This document shows, in pieces, positions 43,845-52,278 of a stretch of 64,000 bases of DNA. Source of the DNA: an uncultured Clostridium sp. (GTDB taxonomy: Bacteria > Bacillota > Clostridia > Clostridiales > Clostridiaceae); the NCBI GenBank assembly GCA_900539375.1, contig UQBY01000019.1, positions 4,104 through 68,103 of the forward strand. Reading direction: 5' to 3'. Both the position numbers and the translations under genes were made by a program. A model generated the notes under the pieces. The model was not told the DNA's origin, did not search any database, and worked only from the letters and a program-made list of their open reading frames with translations. Position 1 is the stretch's first letter. Every line of letters starts with the position of its first letter.

Positions 43845-44693
43845 GTGCAAGATATTATAAATTTTTTAGTAACTTCTATTAAAAATATATCTATTTGGTC
43901 AGTATTAGATATTTTAGTTGTAGCATTTATATTTTATAAAGGTTATATGTTAGTAAAAGAAACAAGAGCAGAGCAATTATTAAAAGGAATATTTCTTATT
44001 ATAGCTCTTTTTCCTATTAGTTATTTATTAAAGCTTGATATGCTTTATTTTATTTTAAATAAAACAATAACAATAGGGGTATTAGCTGTTGTAATAATTT
44101 TTCAACCTGAAATAAGAAGAGCCTTAGAACATATAGGAAGGTCAACTTTTGAGGATATACACAATAGTCAAACAATAGAAGAAAGAACTAAAGTTATTAC
44201 AGAAATAGTAAATGCCATGTCAAACCTAGCTGAGACTAAAACAGGAGCTCTTGTAGCAATAGAACAAGGCACTGGTCTTGGAGATGTTTTTGAATCAGGG
44301 ACTATATTAGATGCAGAGGTAAGTGCAAATTTACTTGAAAATATATTTGTTGTAAATACTCCATTACATGATGGGGCAACAATTATAAAAAATGGAAGAA
44401 TATATGCAGCAGGCTGTGTACTTCCATTAACAAATAATAATTCTATAAATAAAAAATTAGGAACAAGACATAGAGCAGCCATAGGTTTATCTGAGAATTC
44501 AGATGCATTAGTAATTGTTGTTTCAGAAGAAACAGGAGTAATATCATTAGCTGTAAATGGAAGATTAACAAGAAATTATGACAAGGAAAAATTAAAATCC
44601 ATACTACTAAAGATAATGGAAAAAAGAGATGGAAAAAAGGTTAAAAGCGCTAGTGAGAAGGTGATGACATGGATAAAAGGAAAGAAAAAATAA
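43845..44693 (+). CDS. cdaA: Diadenylate cyclase CdaA
   Basis: CdaA makes cyclic di-AMP from two ATP at the membrane; the nucleotide controls potassium and osmolyte transport and wall homeostasis. The GTG at 43845 follows GAGGTGAG; 282 residues. Three N-terminal membrane segments (about residues 18-95) precede the DAC domain with DGA at 176-178 and RHR at 208-210, both essential and intact. It overlaps cdaR by 25 bases. Confidence 0.95.
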   Translation: MQDIINFLVTSIKNISIWSVLDILVVAFIFYKGYMLVKETRAEQLLKGIFLIIALFPISYLLKLDMLYFILNKTITIGVLAVVIIFQPEIRRALEHIGRSTFEDIHNSQTIEERTKVITEIVNAMSNLAETKTGALVAIEQGTGLGDVFESGTILDAEVSANLLENIFVVNTPLHDGATIIKNGRIYAAGCVLPLTNNNSINKKLGTRHRAAIGLSENSDALVIVVSEETGVISLAVNGRLTRNYDKEKLKSILLKIMEKRDGKKVKSASEKVMTWIKGKKK

Positions 44694-45922
44694 TTACCAT
44701 AATGGTATGTGTATTATTATCATTTGCATTGTGGGTATATATATCCAATGTTGAAAATGTGAACAGGTCATTAGAACTAAAGAATGTAAGTGTTACTCTT
44801 GAAAATGAATCTGCACTTTCAGAATCTAAATTAGTATTATTACCAGACCAAACATTTGAAGTTAATTTAAGAATAGAAGGGCCATCAAAAGAAGTTTATT
44901 CTATATCAAAAGAAGATTTTAATCTTAAAGTTGACTTAAGTGCATACGCATTAAAAAGTGGAGTAAATAATATACCAGTTAAAGTTGTAGATTATCCAGA
45001 AGGAATAAATATTAAAAATACGGGAAACCTAACTATAAAGGTTGTGTTAGAAAACTTAGAAGAAAAAGATATTAATATATCATCTAAAATAGATACAACA
45101 TTTGAAAGTGGAATATCAGAGGTTTCATCTGAAATATCTCCACAAAAAGTTACAATATCAGGACCATCAAGTTTTATAGATAAAGTAAGTGAAGTGGTTC
45201 TTGATGGAAGTGCAAATAATATATCAAGAAATTTTTCTAAAACATTTAATTTAAAGGCAGTAGATGCAAATGGTGATAAAGTTGATGGAATAGAAATTTC
45301 AACTGAAAAAGCAACATATTCAATGAAAGTTAAAAAGCAAAAAGAAGTACCAATAAAAATTAATTACCAAGGTTCATTACCTAATGGAATAAGTAAGGAT
45401 TCAGAAGAACAATCTATAGATAAAATAATTATATCAGGAGATGTAGATGATGTTGATAAAATAGAAAACATAGAAACAGAACCAGTATATTTATCAAATA
45501 TAACAGAAAATAAAGAAATAACATTAAATTTAATTATTCCAGAAGGTATTAAAATTGAAAGTAATGATACATTTGTAATTTTAAATTATAATGTAAAAGA
45601 TAATAATACATCTGAAAATACTAACGATGAACAAATAACTAAAACTATAGAAGGAGTAAAAATAAGTTATATAGAAGAAGATACAACAAAATATGATTAT
45701 GAGTATCCAACACAAACAGTAGATATTCAAATAAAGGGAACAAAAGCTGATGTAGAAAAGATTACAAAAGATGATATAAAGATAGAAGCCTCAGTTAAAG
45801 ACTTATCAACAGAAGGAGAAAATTCTATTAATTGGACTGCAACATTTAAAAATGAAACAAGCAATATAAGTATTGTAAATAACACAGGTTCAGTAACTGT
45901 AAGTTTAACTTTAAAACAATAA
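44669..45922 (+). CDS. cdaR: CdaA regulator with YbbR repeats
   Basis: CdaR is a membrane-anchored protein that binds and modulates CdaA. It has 417 residues with one N-terminal transmembrane segment (about residues 9-25), followed by several YbbR domains of about 80-90 residues outside the membrane (segments beginning near LVLLPDQTFEVNLRIEGP, KVTISGPSSFI, IIISGDVDDVDK and VDIQIKGTKADVEK). In many Firmicutes glmM follows directly; here four genes separate them. Confidence 0.92.
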   Translation: MDKRKEKIITIMVCVLLSFALWVYISNVENVNRSLELKNVSVTLENESALSESKLVLLPDQTFEVNLRIEGPSKEVYSISKEDFNLKVDLSAYALKSGVNNIPVKVVDYPEGINIKNTGNLTIKVVLENLEEKDINISSKIDTTFESGISEVSSEISPQKVTISGPSSFIDKVSEVVLDGSANNISRNFSKTFNLKAVDANGDKVDGIEISTEKATYSMKVKKQKEVPIKINYQGSLPNGISKDSEEQSIDKIIISGDVDDVDKIENIETEPVYLSNITENKEITLNLIIPEGIKIESNDTFVILNYNVKDNNTSENTNDEQITKTIEGVKISYIEEDTTKYDYEYPTQTVDIQIKGTKADVEKITKDDIKIEASVKDLSTEGENSINWTATFKNETSNISIVNNTGSVTVSLTLKQ

Positions 45923-45951
45923 AAAATATTTGTTTTAAATTAAGAAGTATT

Positions 45952-45984
45952 AAAGTGTGAGTTATTAATAATTTCACACTTTTT
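45952..45984 (+). terminator. Terminator after cdaR
   Basis: AAGTGTGA pairs with TCACACTT, followed by further T. Confidence 0.8.
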
Positions 45985-46037
45985 TACTTTGTGTTAAAAT
46001 AATAATACTTAATATAAGAAAAGAGTGGTAAATAAAT

Positions 46038-47630
46038 ATGAGTATAAGAATAAATAACATAGCATTAAAGCTTGATGAACCTATGGAATTACTTGAAAAA
46101 AAGGTTAGTAAAAAACTAAAGATAGATAAAAAAGAAATAGAAGAATTTAAAATATTAAAAGAAAGTATTGATGCAAGAAAAAAGCATGATATTAAATTTA
46201 ATTACATATTAGAAGTTAAGTGTAAAAATGAAAAAAAACTTGTTCAAAAGCTTAAAGATAAGGATATAAAGTTAGAGGAAGAAGTTAAAGAGGAATTTGT
46301 TTATGGTACAAAAGAAATGAAATCAAGACCTATAGTTATAGGTCTTGGACCAGCAGGATTATTTGCAGCTTTAACATTAGCAAAACATGGATATAAACCA
46401 GTTGTTTATGAACGTGGAGAAGATGTGGATAATAGAACAAGAACTGTGGAAAAGTTTTGGAGGGGAGAAACTCCATTAAATTTAGAATCAAATGTACAAT
46501 TTGGAGAGGGTGGTGCAGGAGCTTTTTCTGATGGAAAACTTACCACAAGAATTAAAGATAGAAAATGTACCTATGTTTTAGAAGAATTAGTTAAAGCGGG
46601 AGCACCAAAGGAAATAATATATTCAGGAAAACCTCATGTTGGAACAGATATTTTAAAAGATGTTGTTAAAAATATAAGAGAAGAAATAAAAAAACTTGGT
46701 GGAGAAGTTAATTTTAATTCAAAATTAGAAAAAATAAATATTAAAGAAGGAAACCTTAAATCTATAATAGTTAATGGAAAAGAAGTTAGCTGCGAAACAT
46801 TAATACTAGCTATAGGACATAGTTCTAGAGATACATATGAAATGCTTTATAAGGAAGGAGTTTGTATGGAGCCTAAAGCTTTTGCAATAGGAGTAAGAAT
46901 TGAGCATCCTCAAAAAATGATAAATGAAAGTCAATATGGAGAGTATGCAAATCATCCAAGACTTAAAGCAGCAGATTATAAATTAACTTATCAAAGTAAA
47001 AAACTAGATAGAGGAGTATATTCTTTTTGTATGTGTCCTGGAGGGGTTGTTGTTGCAGCTGCCTCAGAGGAAGGAAGATTAGTTTCTAATGGAATGAGTT
47101 ATCATGCAAGAGATTTAGAAAATGCTAATTCTGCCTTAGTTGTAACTGTAAAGCCAGATGATTTTGAAGGAAATTCACCATTAAAGGGAATGGAATTTCA
47201 AAGAAAATATGAAGAAATGGCATATAAGTTAGGGGGCGGAAATTATAAAGCTCCAATTCAATTAGTTGGAGATTTTCTAAAGGATAAACCAAGTGAAAAG
47301 TTAGGAAGTGTTAAACCTTCTTATAGACCAGGATTTGAATTTAGAGAATTAAAAAACTGTCTTCCTAGCTATGTTATAGAAGCTTTAAGGGAAGGAATAG
47401 TATATTTTGATAAAAAAATAAAAGGATATGCTATGGATGATGCAGTTTTAACAGGAATAGAAACAAGAACATCAGCACCTGTAAGAATTAATAGAAATGA
47501 AAATTTAGAAAGCATAAATGTAAATGGAGTATATCCTACAGGAGAAGGTGCTGGATTTGCAGGTGGAATAATATCAGCAGCAGTAGATGGAATAAAGGTT
47601 GCAGAGAGAATTATGGCAGAATTTAAATAA
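46038..47630 (+). CDS. FAD-dependent dehydrogenase, COG2509 type
   Basis: This is a 530-residue flavoprotein. An N-terminal domain of about 85 residues precedes the dinucleotide-binding motif VIGLGPAGLFAAL at about residue 96. Further flavin motifs are the NVQFGEGGAGAFSDGKL segment near 150, TLILAIGHSS, and the C-terminal YPTGEGAGFAGGI. The family is widespread in clostridia next to cdaAR and ptb-buk; the substrate is unknown to me. AGAGTGGT is a weak ribosome binding site. The gene has its own terminator. Confidence 0.85.
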   Translation: MSIRINNIALKLDEPMELLEKKVSKKLKIDKKEIEEFKILKESIDARKKHDIKFNYILEVKCKNEKKLVQKLKDKDIKLEEEVKEEFVYGTKEMKSRPIVIGLGPAGLFAALTLAKHGYKPVVYERGEDVDNRTRTVEKFWRGETPLNLESNVQFGEGGAGAFSDGKLTTRIKDRKCTYVLEELVKAGAPKEIIYSGKPHVGTDILKDVVKNIREEIKKLGGEVNFNSKLEKINIKEGNLKSIIVNGKEVSCETLILAIGHSSRDTYEMLYKEGVCMEPKAFAIGVRIEHPQKMINESQYGEYANHPRLKAADYKLTYQSKKLDRGVYSFCMCPGGVVVAAASEEGRLVSNGMSYHARDLENANSALVVTVKPDDFEGNSPLKGMEFQRKYEEMAYKLGGGNYKAPIQLVGDFLKDKPSEKLGSVKPSYRPGFEFRELKNCLPSYVIEALREGIVYFDKKIKGYAMDDAVLTGIETRTSAPVRINRNENLESINVNGVYPTGEGAGFAGGIISAAVDGIKVAERIMAEFK

Positions 47631-47641
47631 ATTTCATAGGA

Positions 47642-47676
47642 ATTTTCTGAAAACTTATGTTTTCAGAAAATTTTTT
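47642..47676 (+). terminator. Terminator after the FAD dehydrogenase
   Basis: ATTTTCTGAAAAC pairs with GTTTTCAGAAAAT around TTAT (13 bp) and is followed by TTTTTTG. Confidence 0.9.
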
Positions 47677-47681
47677 GTTAC

Positions 47682-47740
47682 AATATAACCATTAGGTATT
47701 ATAGTTATATTTAAGATTGTCACAAATTTAACATAGTGAC
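47682..47740 (+). promoter_or_regulatory. Two inverted repeats in the ptb promoter region
   Basis: AATATAAC/GTTATATT (47682-47689 and 47704-47711) and GTCAC/GTGAC (47719-47723 and 47736-47740) lie in the 100 bases between the previous terminator and ptb. A weak promoter pair can be drawn through the second repeat (TTGTCA, TTTAAA). They may be operators; the factor is unknown. Confidence 0.35.
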
Positions 47741-47776
47741 TTTAAACCATATTAAAATTTTCAAGAGGTGCATAAA

Positions 47777-48685
47777 ATGAGTAGAAATTTTGATGAATTA
47801 TTATCAAAGGTTAAAGATTGTAGAAGAAAAAAGGTTGCAGTAGCAGTAGCTCAAGATGAACCAGTTTTAGAAGCAATTTTAGAAGCTAAAGAAAGAAAGA
47901 TAGCAGATGCTATATTAGTTGGTGATGAAGGAAAAATAAAAGAAATCGCAGCTAAAATAGGAATGGATTTATCTCAATTTGAAATAATCCATGAACCAAA
48001 TGTAAAGAAAGCAGCTTTATTAGCAGTTGAATTAGTACATGATAGAAAAGCTGATATGGTAATGAAGGGATTAGTAGATACAGCTACTTTCTTAAGAAGT
48101 GTATTAAATAAGGAAGTTGGATTAAGAACTGGAAAGACTATGTCTCACGTAGCAGTATTTGAAATTGAAGGATTTGATAGATTAATATTCTTAACAGATG
48201 CAGCCTTCAATACATACCCAGACTTAAAGGCTAAAGTTCAAATCATAGAAAACTCAGTATATGTAGCTCATGCTTGTGGATTAGAATGTCCAAAGGTAGC
48301 AGCAATAGGTGCAGTTGAAGTTGTAAATCCAGATATGCCTGCTACAGTAGATGCAGCACTATTAGCTAAGATGAGTGATAGAGGACAAATAAAAGGTTGT
48401 GTAGTAGATGGACCTCTTGCATTAGATAATGCTTGGTCAGAAGAAGCTGCTCATCATAAGGGCGTTAAAGGAGAAGTTGCAGGAAAGGCAGATATAATAA
48501 TGTTACCAAACATAGAAACAGGAAATGTTATGTATAAAACTTTAACTTATGCATCAAATTCAAGAAATGGTGGATTATTAGTTGGAACATCTGCTCCAGT
48601 TATCTTAACTTCAAGAGCAGATAGCTTTGAAACAAAGGTAAATTCAATTGCTCTTGCAGCTGTAGTTGCAGAAGCAGGTAAATAA
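47777..48685 (+). CDS. ptb: Phosphate butyryltransferase
   Basis: Ptb converts butyryl-CoA and phosphate to butyryl phosphate in butyrate fermentation. The ATG at 47777 follows CAAGAGGTG; 302 residues. The phosphate acyltransferase fold is indicated by VMKGLVDTATFLR, the ECPKVAAIGAVEVVNPDMPAT region and the C-terminal LLVGTSAPVILTSRADS. The adjacent butyrate kinase makes the assignment firm against phosphotransacetylase. Confidence 0.94.
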   Translation: MSRNFDELLSKVKDCRRKKVAVAVAQDEPVLEAILEAKERKIADAILVGDEGKIKEIAAKIGMDLSQFEIIHEPNVKKAALLAVELVHDRKADMVMKGLVDTATFLRSVLNKEVGLRTGKTMSHVAVFEIEGFDRLIFLTDAAFNTYPDLKAKVQIIENSVYVAHACGLECPKVAAIGAVEVVNPDMPATVDAALLAKMSDRGQIKGCVVDGPLALDNAWSEEAAHHKGVKGEVAGKADIIMLPNIETGNVMYKTLTYASNSRNGGLLVGTSAPVILTSRADSFETKVNSIALAAVVAEAGK

Positions 48686-48708
48686 TAAATTTTTGGAGGG
48701 CTAGTTAA

Positions 48709-49776
48709 ATGGCATATAAATTATTAATTATAAACCCAGGTTCAACATCAACTAAAATTGGTGTGTTTGAAGATGAAAAAGAATTATTTGAAGAAACTTT
48801 AAGACATACAAATGAAGAATTAAAGCAATATGATACAATATTTGACCAATTCCAATTTAGAAAAGATGTAATATTAAATGTTCTTAAAGAAAAGAATTTT
48901 GATATAAAAACTTTAAGTGCTGTTGTTGGAAGAGGTGGAATGCTTAAGCCAATCGAAGGTGGTACTTATGCAGTTAATGATGCTATGTTAGAAGACTTAA
49001 AAGTAGGAGTTCAAGGACCACATGCATCAAACTTAGGAGGAATTTTAGCAAAATCAATTGCAGATGAAGTAGGAGTTCCTTCATATATAGTTGACCCAGT
49101 TGTTACTGATGAATTAGCAGATGTTGCTAGAATGTCAGGAACACCAGATATTCCAAGAGTAAGTAAGTTCCATGCTTTAAATCAAAAAGCTGTTGCTAAG
49201 AGATATGGAAAAGAATCTGGAAAAGGATATGAAAACTTAAATTTAGTAGTTGTTCACATGGGTGGAGGAGTTTCAGTTGGAGCTCATAACCATGGAAAGG
49301 TTGTAGATGTAAATAACGCTTTAGATGGAGATGGTCCATTTTCACCAGAAAGAGCAGGTTCAGTACCAGCTGGTGATTTAATAAAGTTATGCTTTAGTGG
49401 AAAATATAGTGAAGCAGAAGTTTATAGCAAGATAGTTGGAAAAGGTGGATTTGTTGCTTACCTAAACACTAATGATGTTAAGGGAACAATAGATAAGATG
49501 GAAGAAGGAGACAAGGCTTGCACAGAAGTTTACAATGCTTTTGTTTACCAAATAGCTAAGGCTGTAGGAGAAATGTCAGCTGCATTATCAGGCAAGGTTG
49601 ACCAAATAATCTTAACTGGAGGAGTTGCATATTCACCAGTACTTGTACCAGATTTAAAATCAAGAATTGATTGGATAGCACCAGTAACTGTATATCCAGG
49701 AGAAGATGAATTATTAGCTTTAGCACAAGGAGCTATAAGAGTTCTTAATGGAGAAGAAGAAGCTAAAGTTTATTAA
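48709..49776 (+). CDS. buk: Butyrate kinase
   Basis: Buk makes butyrate and ATP from butyryl phosphate. It has 355 residues with the acetokinase-family opening LLIINPGSTSTKIGV, VVHMGGGVSVGAH and ALDGDGPFSPERAG, and the C-terminal LTGGVAYS. TTGGAGGG precedes the ATG, 23 bases after ptb. A strong terminator follows. The pair is the classical terminal butyrate pathway of saccharolytic clostridia. Confidence 0.96.
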   Translation: MAYKLLIINPGSTSTKIGVFEDEKELFEETLRHTNEELKQYDTIFDQFQFRKDVILNVLKEKNFDIKTLSAVVGRGGMLKPIEGGTYAVNDAMLEDLKVGVQGPHASNLGGILAKSIADEVGVPSYIVDPVVTDELADVARMSGTPDIPRVSKFHALNQKAVAKRYGKESGKGYENLNLVVVHMGGGVSVGAHNHGKVVDVNNALDGDGPFSPERAGSVPAGDLIKLCFSGKYSEAEVYSKIVGKGGFVAYLNTNDVKGTIDKMEEGDKACTEVYNAFVYQIAKAVGEMSAALSGKVDQIILTGGVAYSPVLVPDLKSRIDWIAPVTVYPGEDELLALAQGAIRVLNGEEEAKVY

Positions 49777-49801
49777 TCTAAAAAATAAATAAATTTTTAA
49801 T

Positions 49802-49838
49802 GGCTGTTGTACTTTTTAGTACTTCAGCCTATTTTTTT
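49802..49838 (+). terminator. Terminator after buk
   Basis: GGCTGTTGTACT and AGTACTTCAGCC pair around TTTTT with a T-T mismatch, followed by a T run. Confidence 0.88.
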
Positions 49839-49871
49839 CTTAAAGTATATTTTCTCTTTAACTTATTAAAG

Positions 49872-49900
49872 TTGTAGATTGCTAAAGTTTTATGTATAAT
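49872..49900 (+). promoter_or_regulatory. Promoter of the YerC-like regulator
   Basis: TTGTAG at 49872 and TATAAT at 49895 have a 17-base spacer. Confidence 0.65.
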
Positions 49901-49928
49901 AAAGATATATTCATTTAAGGAGTGTAAA

Positions 49929-50234
49929 TTGTTTATGGATAAAATAGATTCAAAAATACAAAGTAAAGATATGGACTTGTTTTGTAAGGCAATTCTTCAA
50001 TTAAAAAATATGGAGGAATGTTATAAATTTTTTGAAGACATTGCAACAATTAATGAGGTTAAAGCATTAGCACAAAGAATGCATGTTGCAAAGTTACTAA
50101 GTGAAAAGAAAACCTATGCAGAAATTTCAGAGATAACAAAAGCTAGTACTGCTACTATAAGCAGAGTAAATAGATGTCTTAACTATGGTAGTGATGGTTA
50201 CAATATTGTATTAAATAGGTTAAAGGATAAATAG
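49929..50234 (+). CDS. YerC/TrpR-family DNA-binding protein
   Basis: This is a 101-residue TrpR-like protein of the YerC/YecD group. Helices at about residues 15-60 (LKNMEECYKFFEDI, INEVKALAQRMHVA) precede a helix-turn-helix (YAEISEITKASTATISRVNRC) near 68-90. Start TTG 49929 lies six bases from AAGGAG; the ATG two codons later is also possible. It is widespread in Firmicutes, and its ligand is unsettled. Confidence 0.85.
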   Translation: MFMDKIDSKIQSKDMDLFCKAILQLKNMEECYKFFEDIATINEVKALAQRMHVAKLLSEKKTYAEISEITKASTATISRVNRCLNYGSDGYNIVLNRLKDK

Positions 50235-50257
50235 TTGTCAAGAATAGATGTAAGGAT

Positions 50258-50284
50258 TATACTTATATTTGTAAGTATATTTTA
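50258..50284 (+). terminator. Weak terminator between yerC and glmM
   Basis: TATACTTA pairs with TAAGTATA around TATTTG, then TTTTAATT. The stem is AT-rich, so read-through into glmM is likely. Confidence 0.5.
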
Positions 50285-50304
50285 ATTAGGAGAGAGGAAA
50301 AATT

Positions 50305-51651
50305 ATGGGTAGAATGTTTGGAACAGATGGAGTTAGAGGTATAGCAAATAAGGAACTAACTTCCCAAATGGCATATAACCTTGGAAGAGCAGGTGCATAT
50401 GTATTAACTGAAGGAGCACATAAACCAAAAATATTAGTAGGAAAAGATACTAGAATTTCAGGTGATATGCTTGAAGCAGCTTTAGTAGCAGGAATATTAT
50501 CAGTTGGAGCAGAGGCAATTATTTTAGGAGTAATCCCAACTCCAGCAGTAGCACATTTAACAAGAAAATACGGAGCTGATGCAGGAGTAATGATTTCAGC
50601 ATCTCATAATCCAGTAGAATACAATGGAATTAAATTTTTTGATAATAAAGGGTATAAACTTCCAGATGAACTAGAAGATGAAATTCAAAGAGTAATAGAA
50701 AGTGGATTTGAAGGAGTTCCAAGTCCAGTAGGAGCAGATATAGGAAGTTCTCAAGTTGAAGTTGGGGCATTAGATGACTATATAGATTTTGCAAAGGAAA
50801 CTATTGCAGTTAATTTAAAAGGATTAAAAGTAGCATTAGACTGTGCAAATGGAGCAGTATATAAAGCTGCTGTAAGAGCTTTTAGAGAGCTTGGAGCAGA
50901 AGTTTATATAATAAATGATAATCCAGATGGAACAAATATTAATGAAAAATGTGGTTCAACACATCCAGAAGAATTAATGGATTATGTTGTAAGAAAGGGA
51001 TGTCAAGTAGGATTTGCCTTTGATGGAGATGCAGATAGATGTTTAGCTGTAGATGAAAAAGGAAACTTAGTAAATGGAGACTTTATATTAGCTCTTTGTG
51101 GAAAACATTTAAAAGAAATTAATAGACTTAAAGATGATACTGTTGTTGTTACAGTAATGAGTAATTTAGGACTTGATATAGCCTTTAAAGAAATGGGAAT
51201 AAACTGTTTAAAGACTAAGGTTGGAGATAGATATGTTCTTGAAGAAATGATAAAAGGAAATTATGTTCTTGGTGGAGAACAATCAGGACATATTATATTC
51301 TCAAAATATAATTCAACAGGAGACGGATTAGTTACTGCTTTACAAATTGCATCAATTGTAAAGAAAAATACAAAGCCATTAAGTGAATTATGTTCAATAA
51401 TGAAGGAATTACCACAAGTTTTAGTTAATGCAGTAGTTCCAAATGAAAAGAAGAATATATATTTAGAAGATAAAGAAATTGTTGATGAAATACACAGAAT
51501 AGAAAGTGTTTTAGATGGAAGAGGAAGAGTTCTTATAAGACCTTCTGGAACAGAACCATTAGTAAGAGTAATGCTTGAAGGTGAAAATCAAGAAGAAATA
51601 GATAAGCTTGCACATAATCTTGCTAATATGATTTTAGAAAAAGTAAAATAG
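50305..51651 (+). CDS. glmM: Phosphoglucosamine mutase
   Basis: GlmM converts glucosamine-6-phosphate to glucosamine-1-phosphate for peptidoglycan synthesis. It has 448 residues; the phospho-serine is Ser100 in ISASHNP. The metal loop is FDGDADRC, the sugar loop is GGEQSGH and the phosphate loop is RPSGTEPLVRV. GGAGAGAGG precedes the ATG. GlmM is known to bind and inhibit CdaA in other Firmicutes; cdaA is 6 kb upstream rather than adjacent. GlmS, the enzyme before it, is at the right end of the window. Confidence 0.96.
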   Translation: MGRMFGTDGVRGIANKELTSQMAYNLGRAGAYVLTEGAHKPKILVGKDTRISGDMLEAALVAGILSVGAEAIILGVIPTPAVAHLTRKYGADAGVMISASHNPVEYNGIKFFDNKGYKLPDELEDEIQRVIESGFEGVPSPVGADIGSSQVEVGALDDYIDFAKETIAVNLKGLKVALDCANGAVYKAAVRAFRELGAEVYIINDNPDGTNINEKCGSTHPEELMDYVVRKGCQVGFAFDGDADRCLAVDEKGNLVNGDFILALCGKHLKEINRLKDDTVVVTVMSNLGLDIAFKEMGINCLKTKVGDRYVLEEMIKGNYVLGGEQSGHIIFSKYNSTGDGLVTALQIASIVKKNTKPLSELCSIMKELPQVLVNAVVPNEKKNIYLEDKEIVDEIHRIESVLDGRGRVLIRPSGTEPLVRVMLEGENQEEIDKLAHNLANMILEKVK

Positions 51652-51667
51652 TTTATATTTAGAATAA

Positions 51668-51720
51668 TCTTAGATTTCTTATTTTATGAGCAATAACATA
51701 AGAAACCTAAGATTTTTTTA
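51668..51720 (+). terminator. Long hairpin terminator after glmM
   Basis: TCTTAGATTTCTTAT pairs with ATAAGAAACCTAAGA (one mismatch, 15-base loop) and is followed by seven T. Confidence 0.85.
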
Positions 51721-51747
51721 GTTGTAGAGAACTTACTAAACTAATTT

Positions 51748-52017
51748 TTATTTAAGATTTATATAAATAGAAAGTGCAATAATTATTTGTAAAATTAAAA
51801 TAGCTGGAATTCCATATTTAAATTTATTATGTTTAGTTTTGTGTCTAAAAGTATTCATTCCAAGAAGAGAACCAATACTTCCACCTAAAACAGCAGACAT
51901 AATAAGAGTACTTTCTTTTATTCTCCATTTATTTTTTTTAGCTTTTTGTTTGTCTATATACATTAAACAAAATGCAATAATATTAATAATAAGTAAATAA
52001 AAAACAAAATATTTCAT
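51748..52017 (-). CDS. DUF1294 small membrane protein
   Basis: This 89-residue protein has two or three hydrophobic segments (residues 2-17, about 39-55 and 70-86) and the DUF1294 pattern MYIDKQKAKKNKWRIKE followed by GGSIGSLLGMNTFRHKTKH. The start at 52017 follows GGAGGA on the minus strand; the Met five codons upstream lies before that site. The function of the family is unknown. It lies alone on the minus strand between glmM and the ilv operon. Confidence 0.85.
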   Translation of the reverse strand: MKYFVFYLLIINIIAFCLMYIDKQKAKKNKWRIKESTLIMSAVLGGSIGSLLGMNTFRHKTKHNKFKYGIPAILILQIIIALSIYINLK

Positions 52018-52099
52018 ATCAAAATCCTCCAAACAAATTTATTATATCATAAAAATAAATGGGAAAAGTTTAACAACTTCGTAAAATTATCAAATAATA

Positions 52100-52128
52100 T
52101 TGACAAATAAATTTATTGAGAGTAAAAT
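52100..52128 (+). promoter_or_regulatory. Promoter of the ilv leader
   Basis: TTGACA at 52100 and TAAAAT at 52123 lie 17 bases apart. The predicted start, near 52135, is only about 20 bases before a terminator-like hairpin. Confidence 0.7.
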
Positions 52129-52156
52129 CTTAACAAACGCATAAAAATAAAATAAC

Positions 52157-52199
52157 ATCCCACTTCTTGTGATGTATATCAATAAGGGTGGGATTTTTT
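52157..52199 (+). terminator. Early terminator/attenuator before ilvN
   Basis: ATCCCAC at 52157-52163 pairs with GTGGGAT at 52188-52194, followed directly by six T. It sits between the promoter at 52100 and ilvN at 52279, so most transcripts would stop after about 65 bases unless read-through is allowed. No T-box signature is visible. The remaining 80 bases before ilvN are AT-rich and may contain another start. Confidence 0.65.
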
Positions 52200-52278
52200 A
52201 TTCTATAATTAATTATATTAAGTATTGTAATATTTATAGTTAATAATAAAGATTTAATGTAATGGGAGGAAATATTTT

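Noticed and set aside
52157..52200. T-box riboswitch for the ilv operon, suggested by GGTGGGA near 52187.
   Set aside because: The T-box core (AGGGTGGNACCGCG) and specifier stem are missing; only a simple terminator hairpin is present.
52172..52243. A 23-codon open frame with six Ile codons in the ilv leader, resembling an attenuation leader peptide.
   Set aside because: It has no ribosome binding site, starts inside the terminator hairpin loop, and Ile codons are common by chance in such AT-rich DNA.
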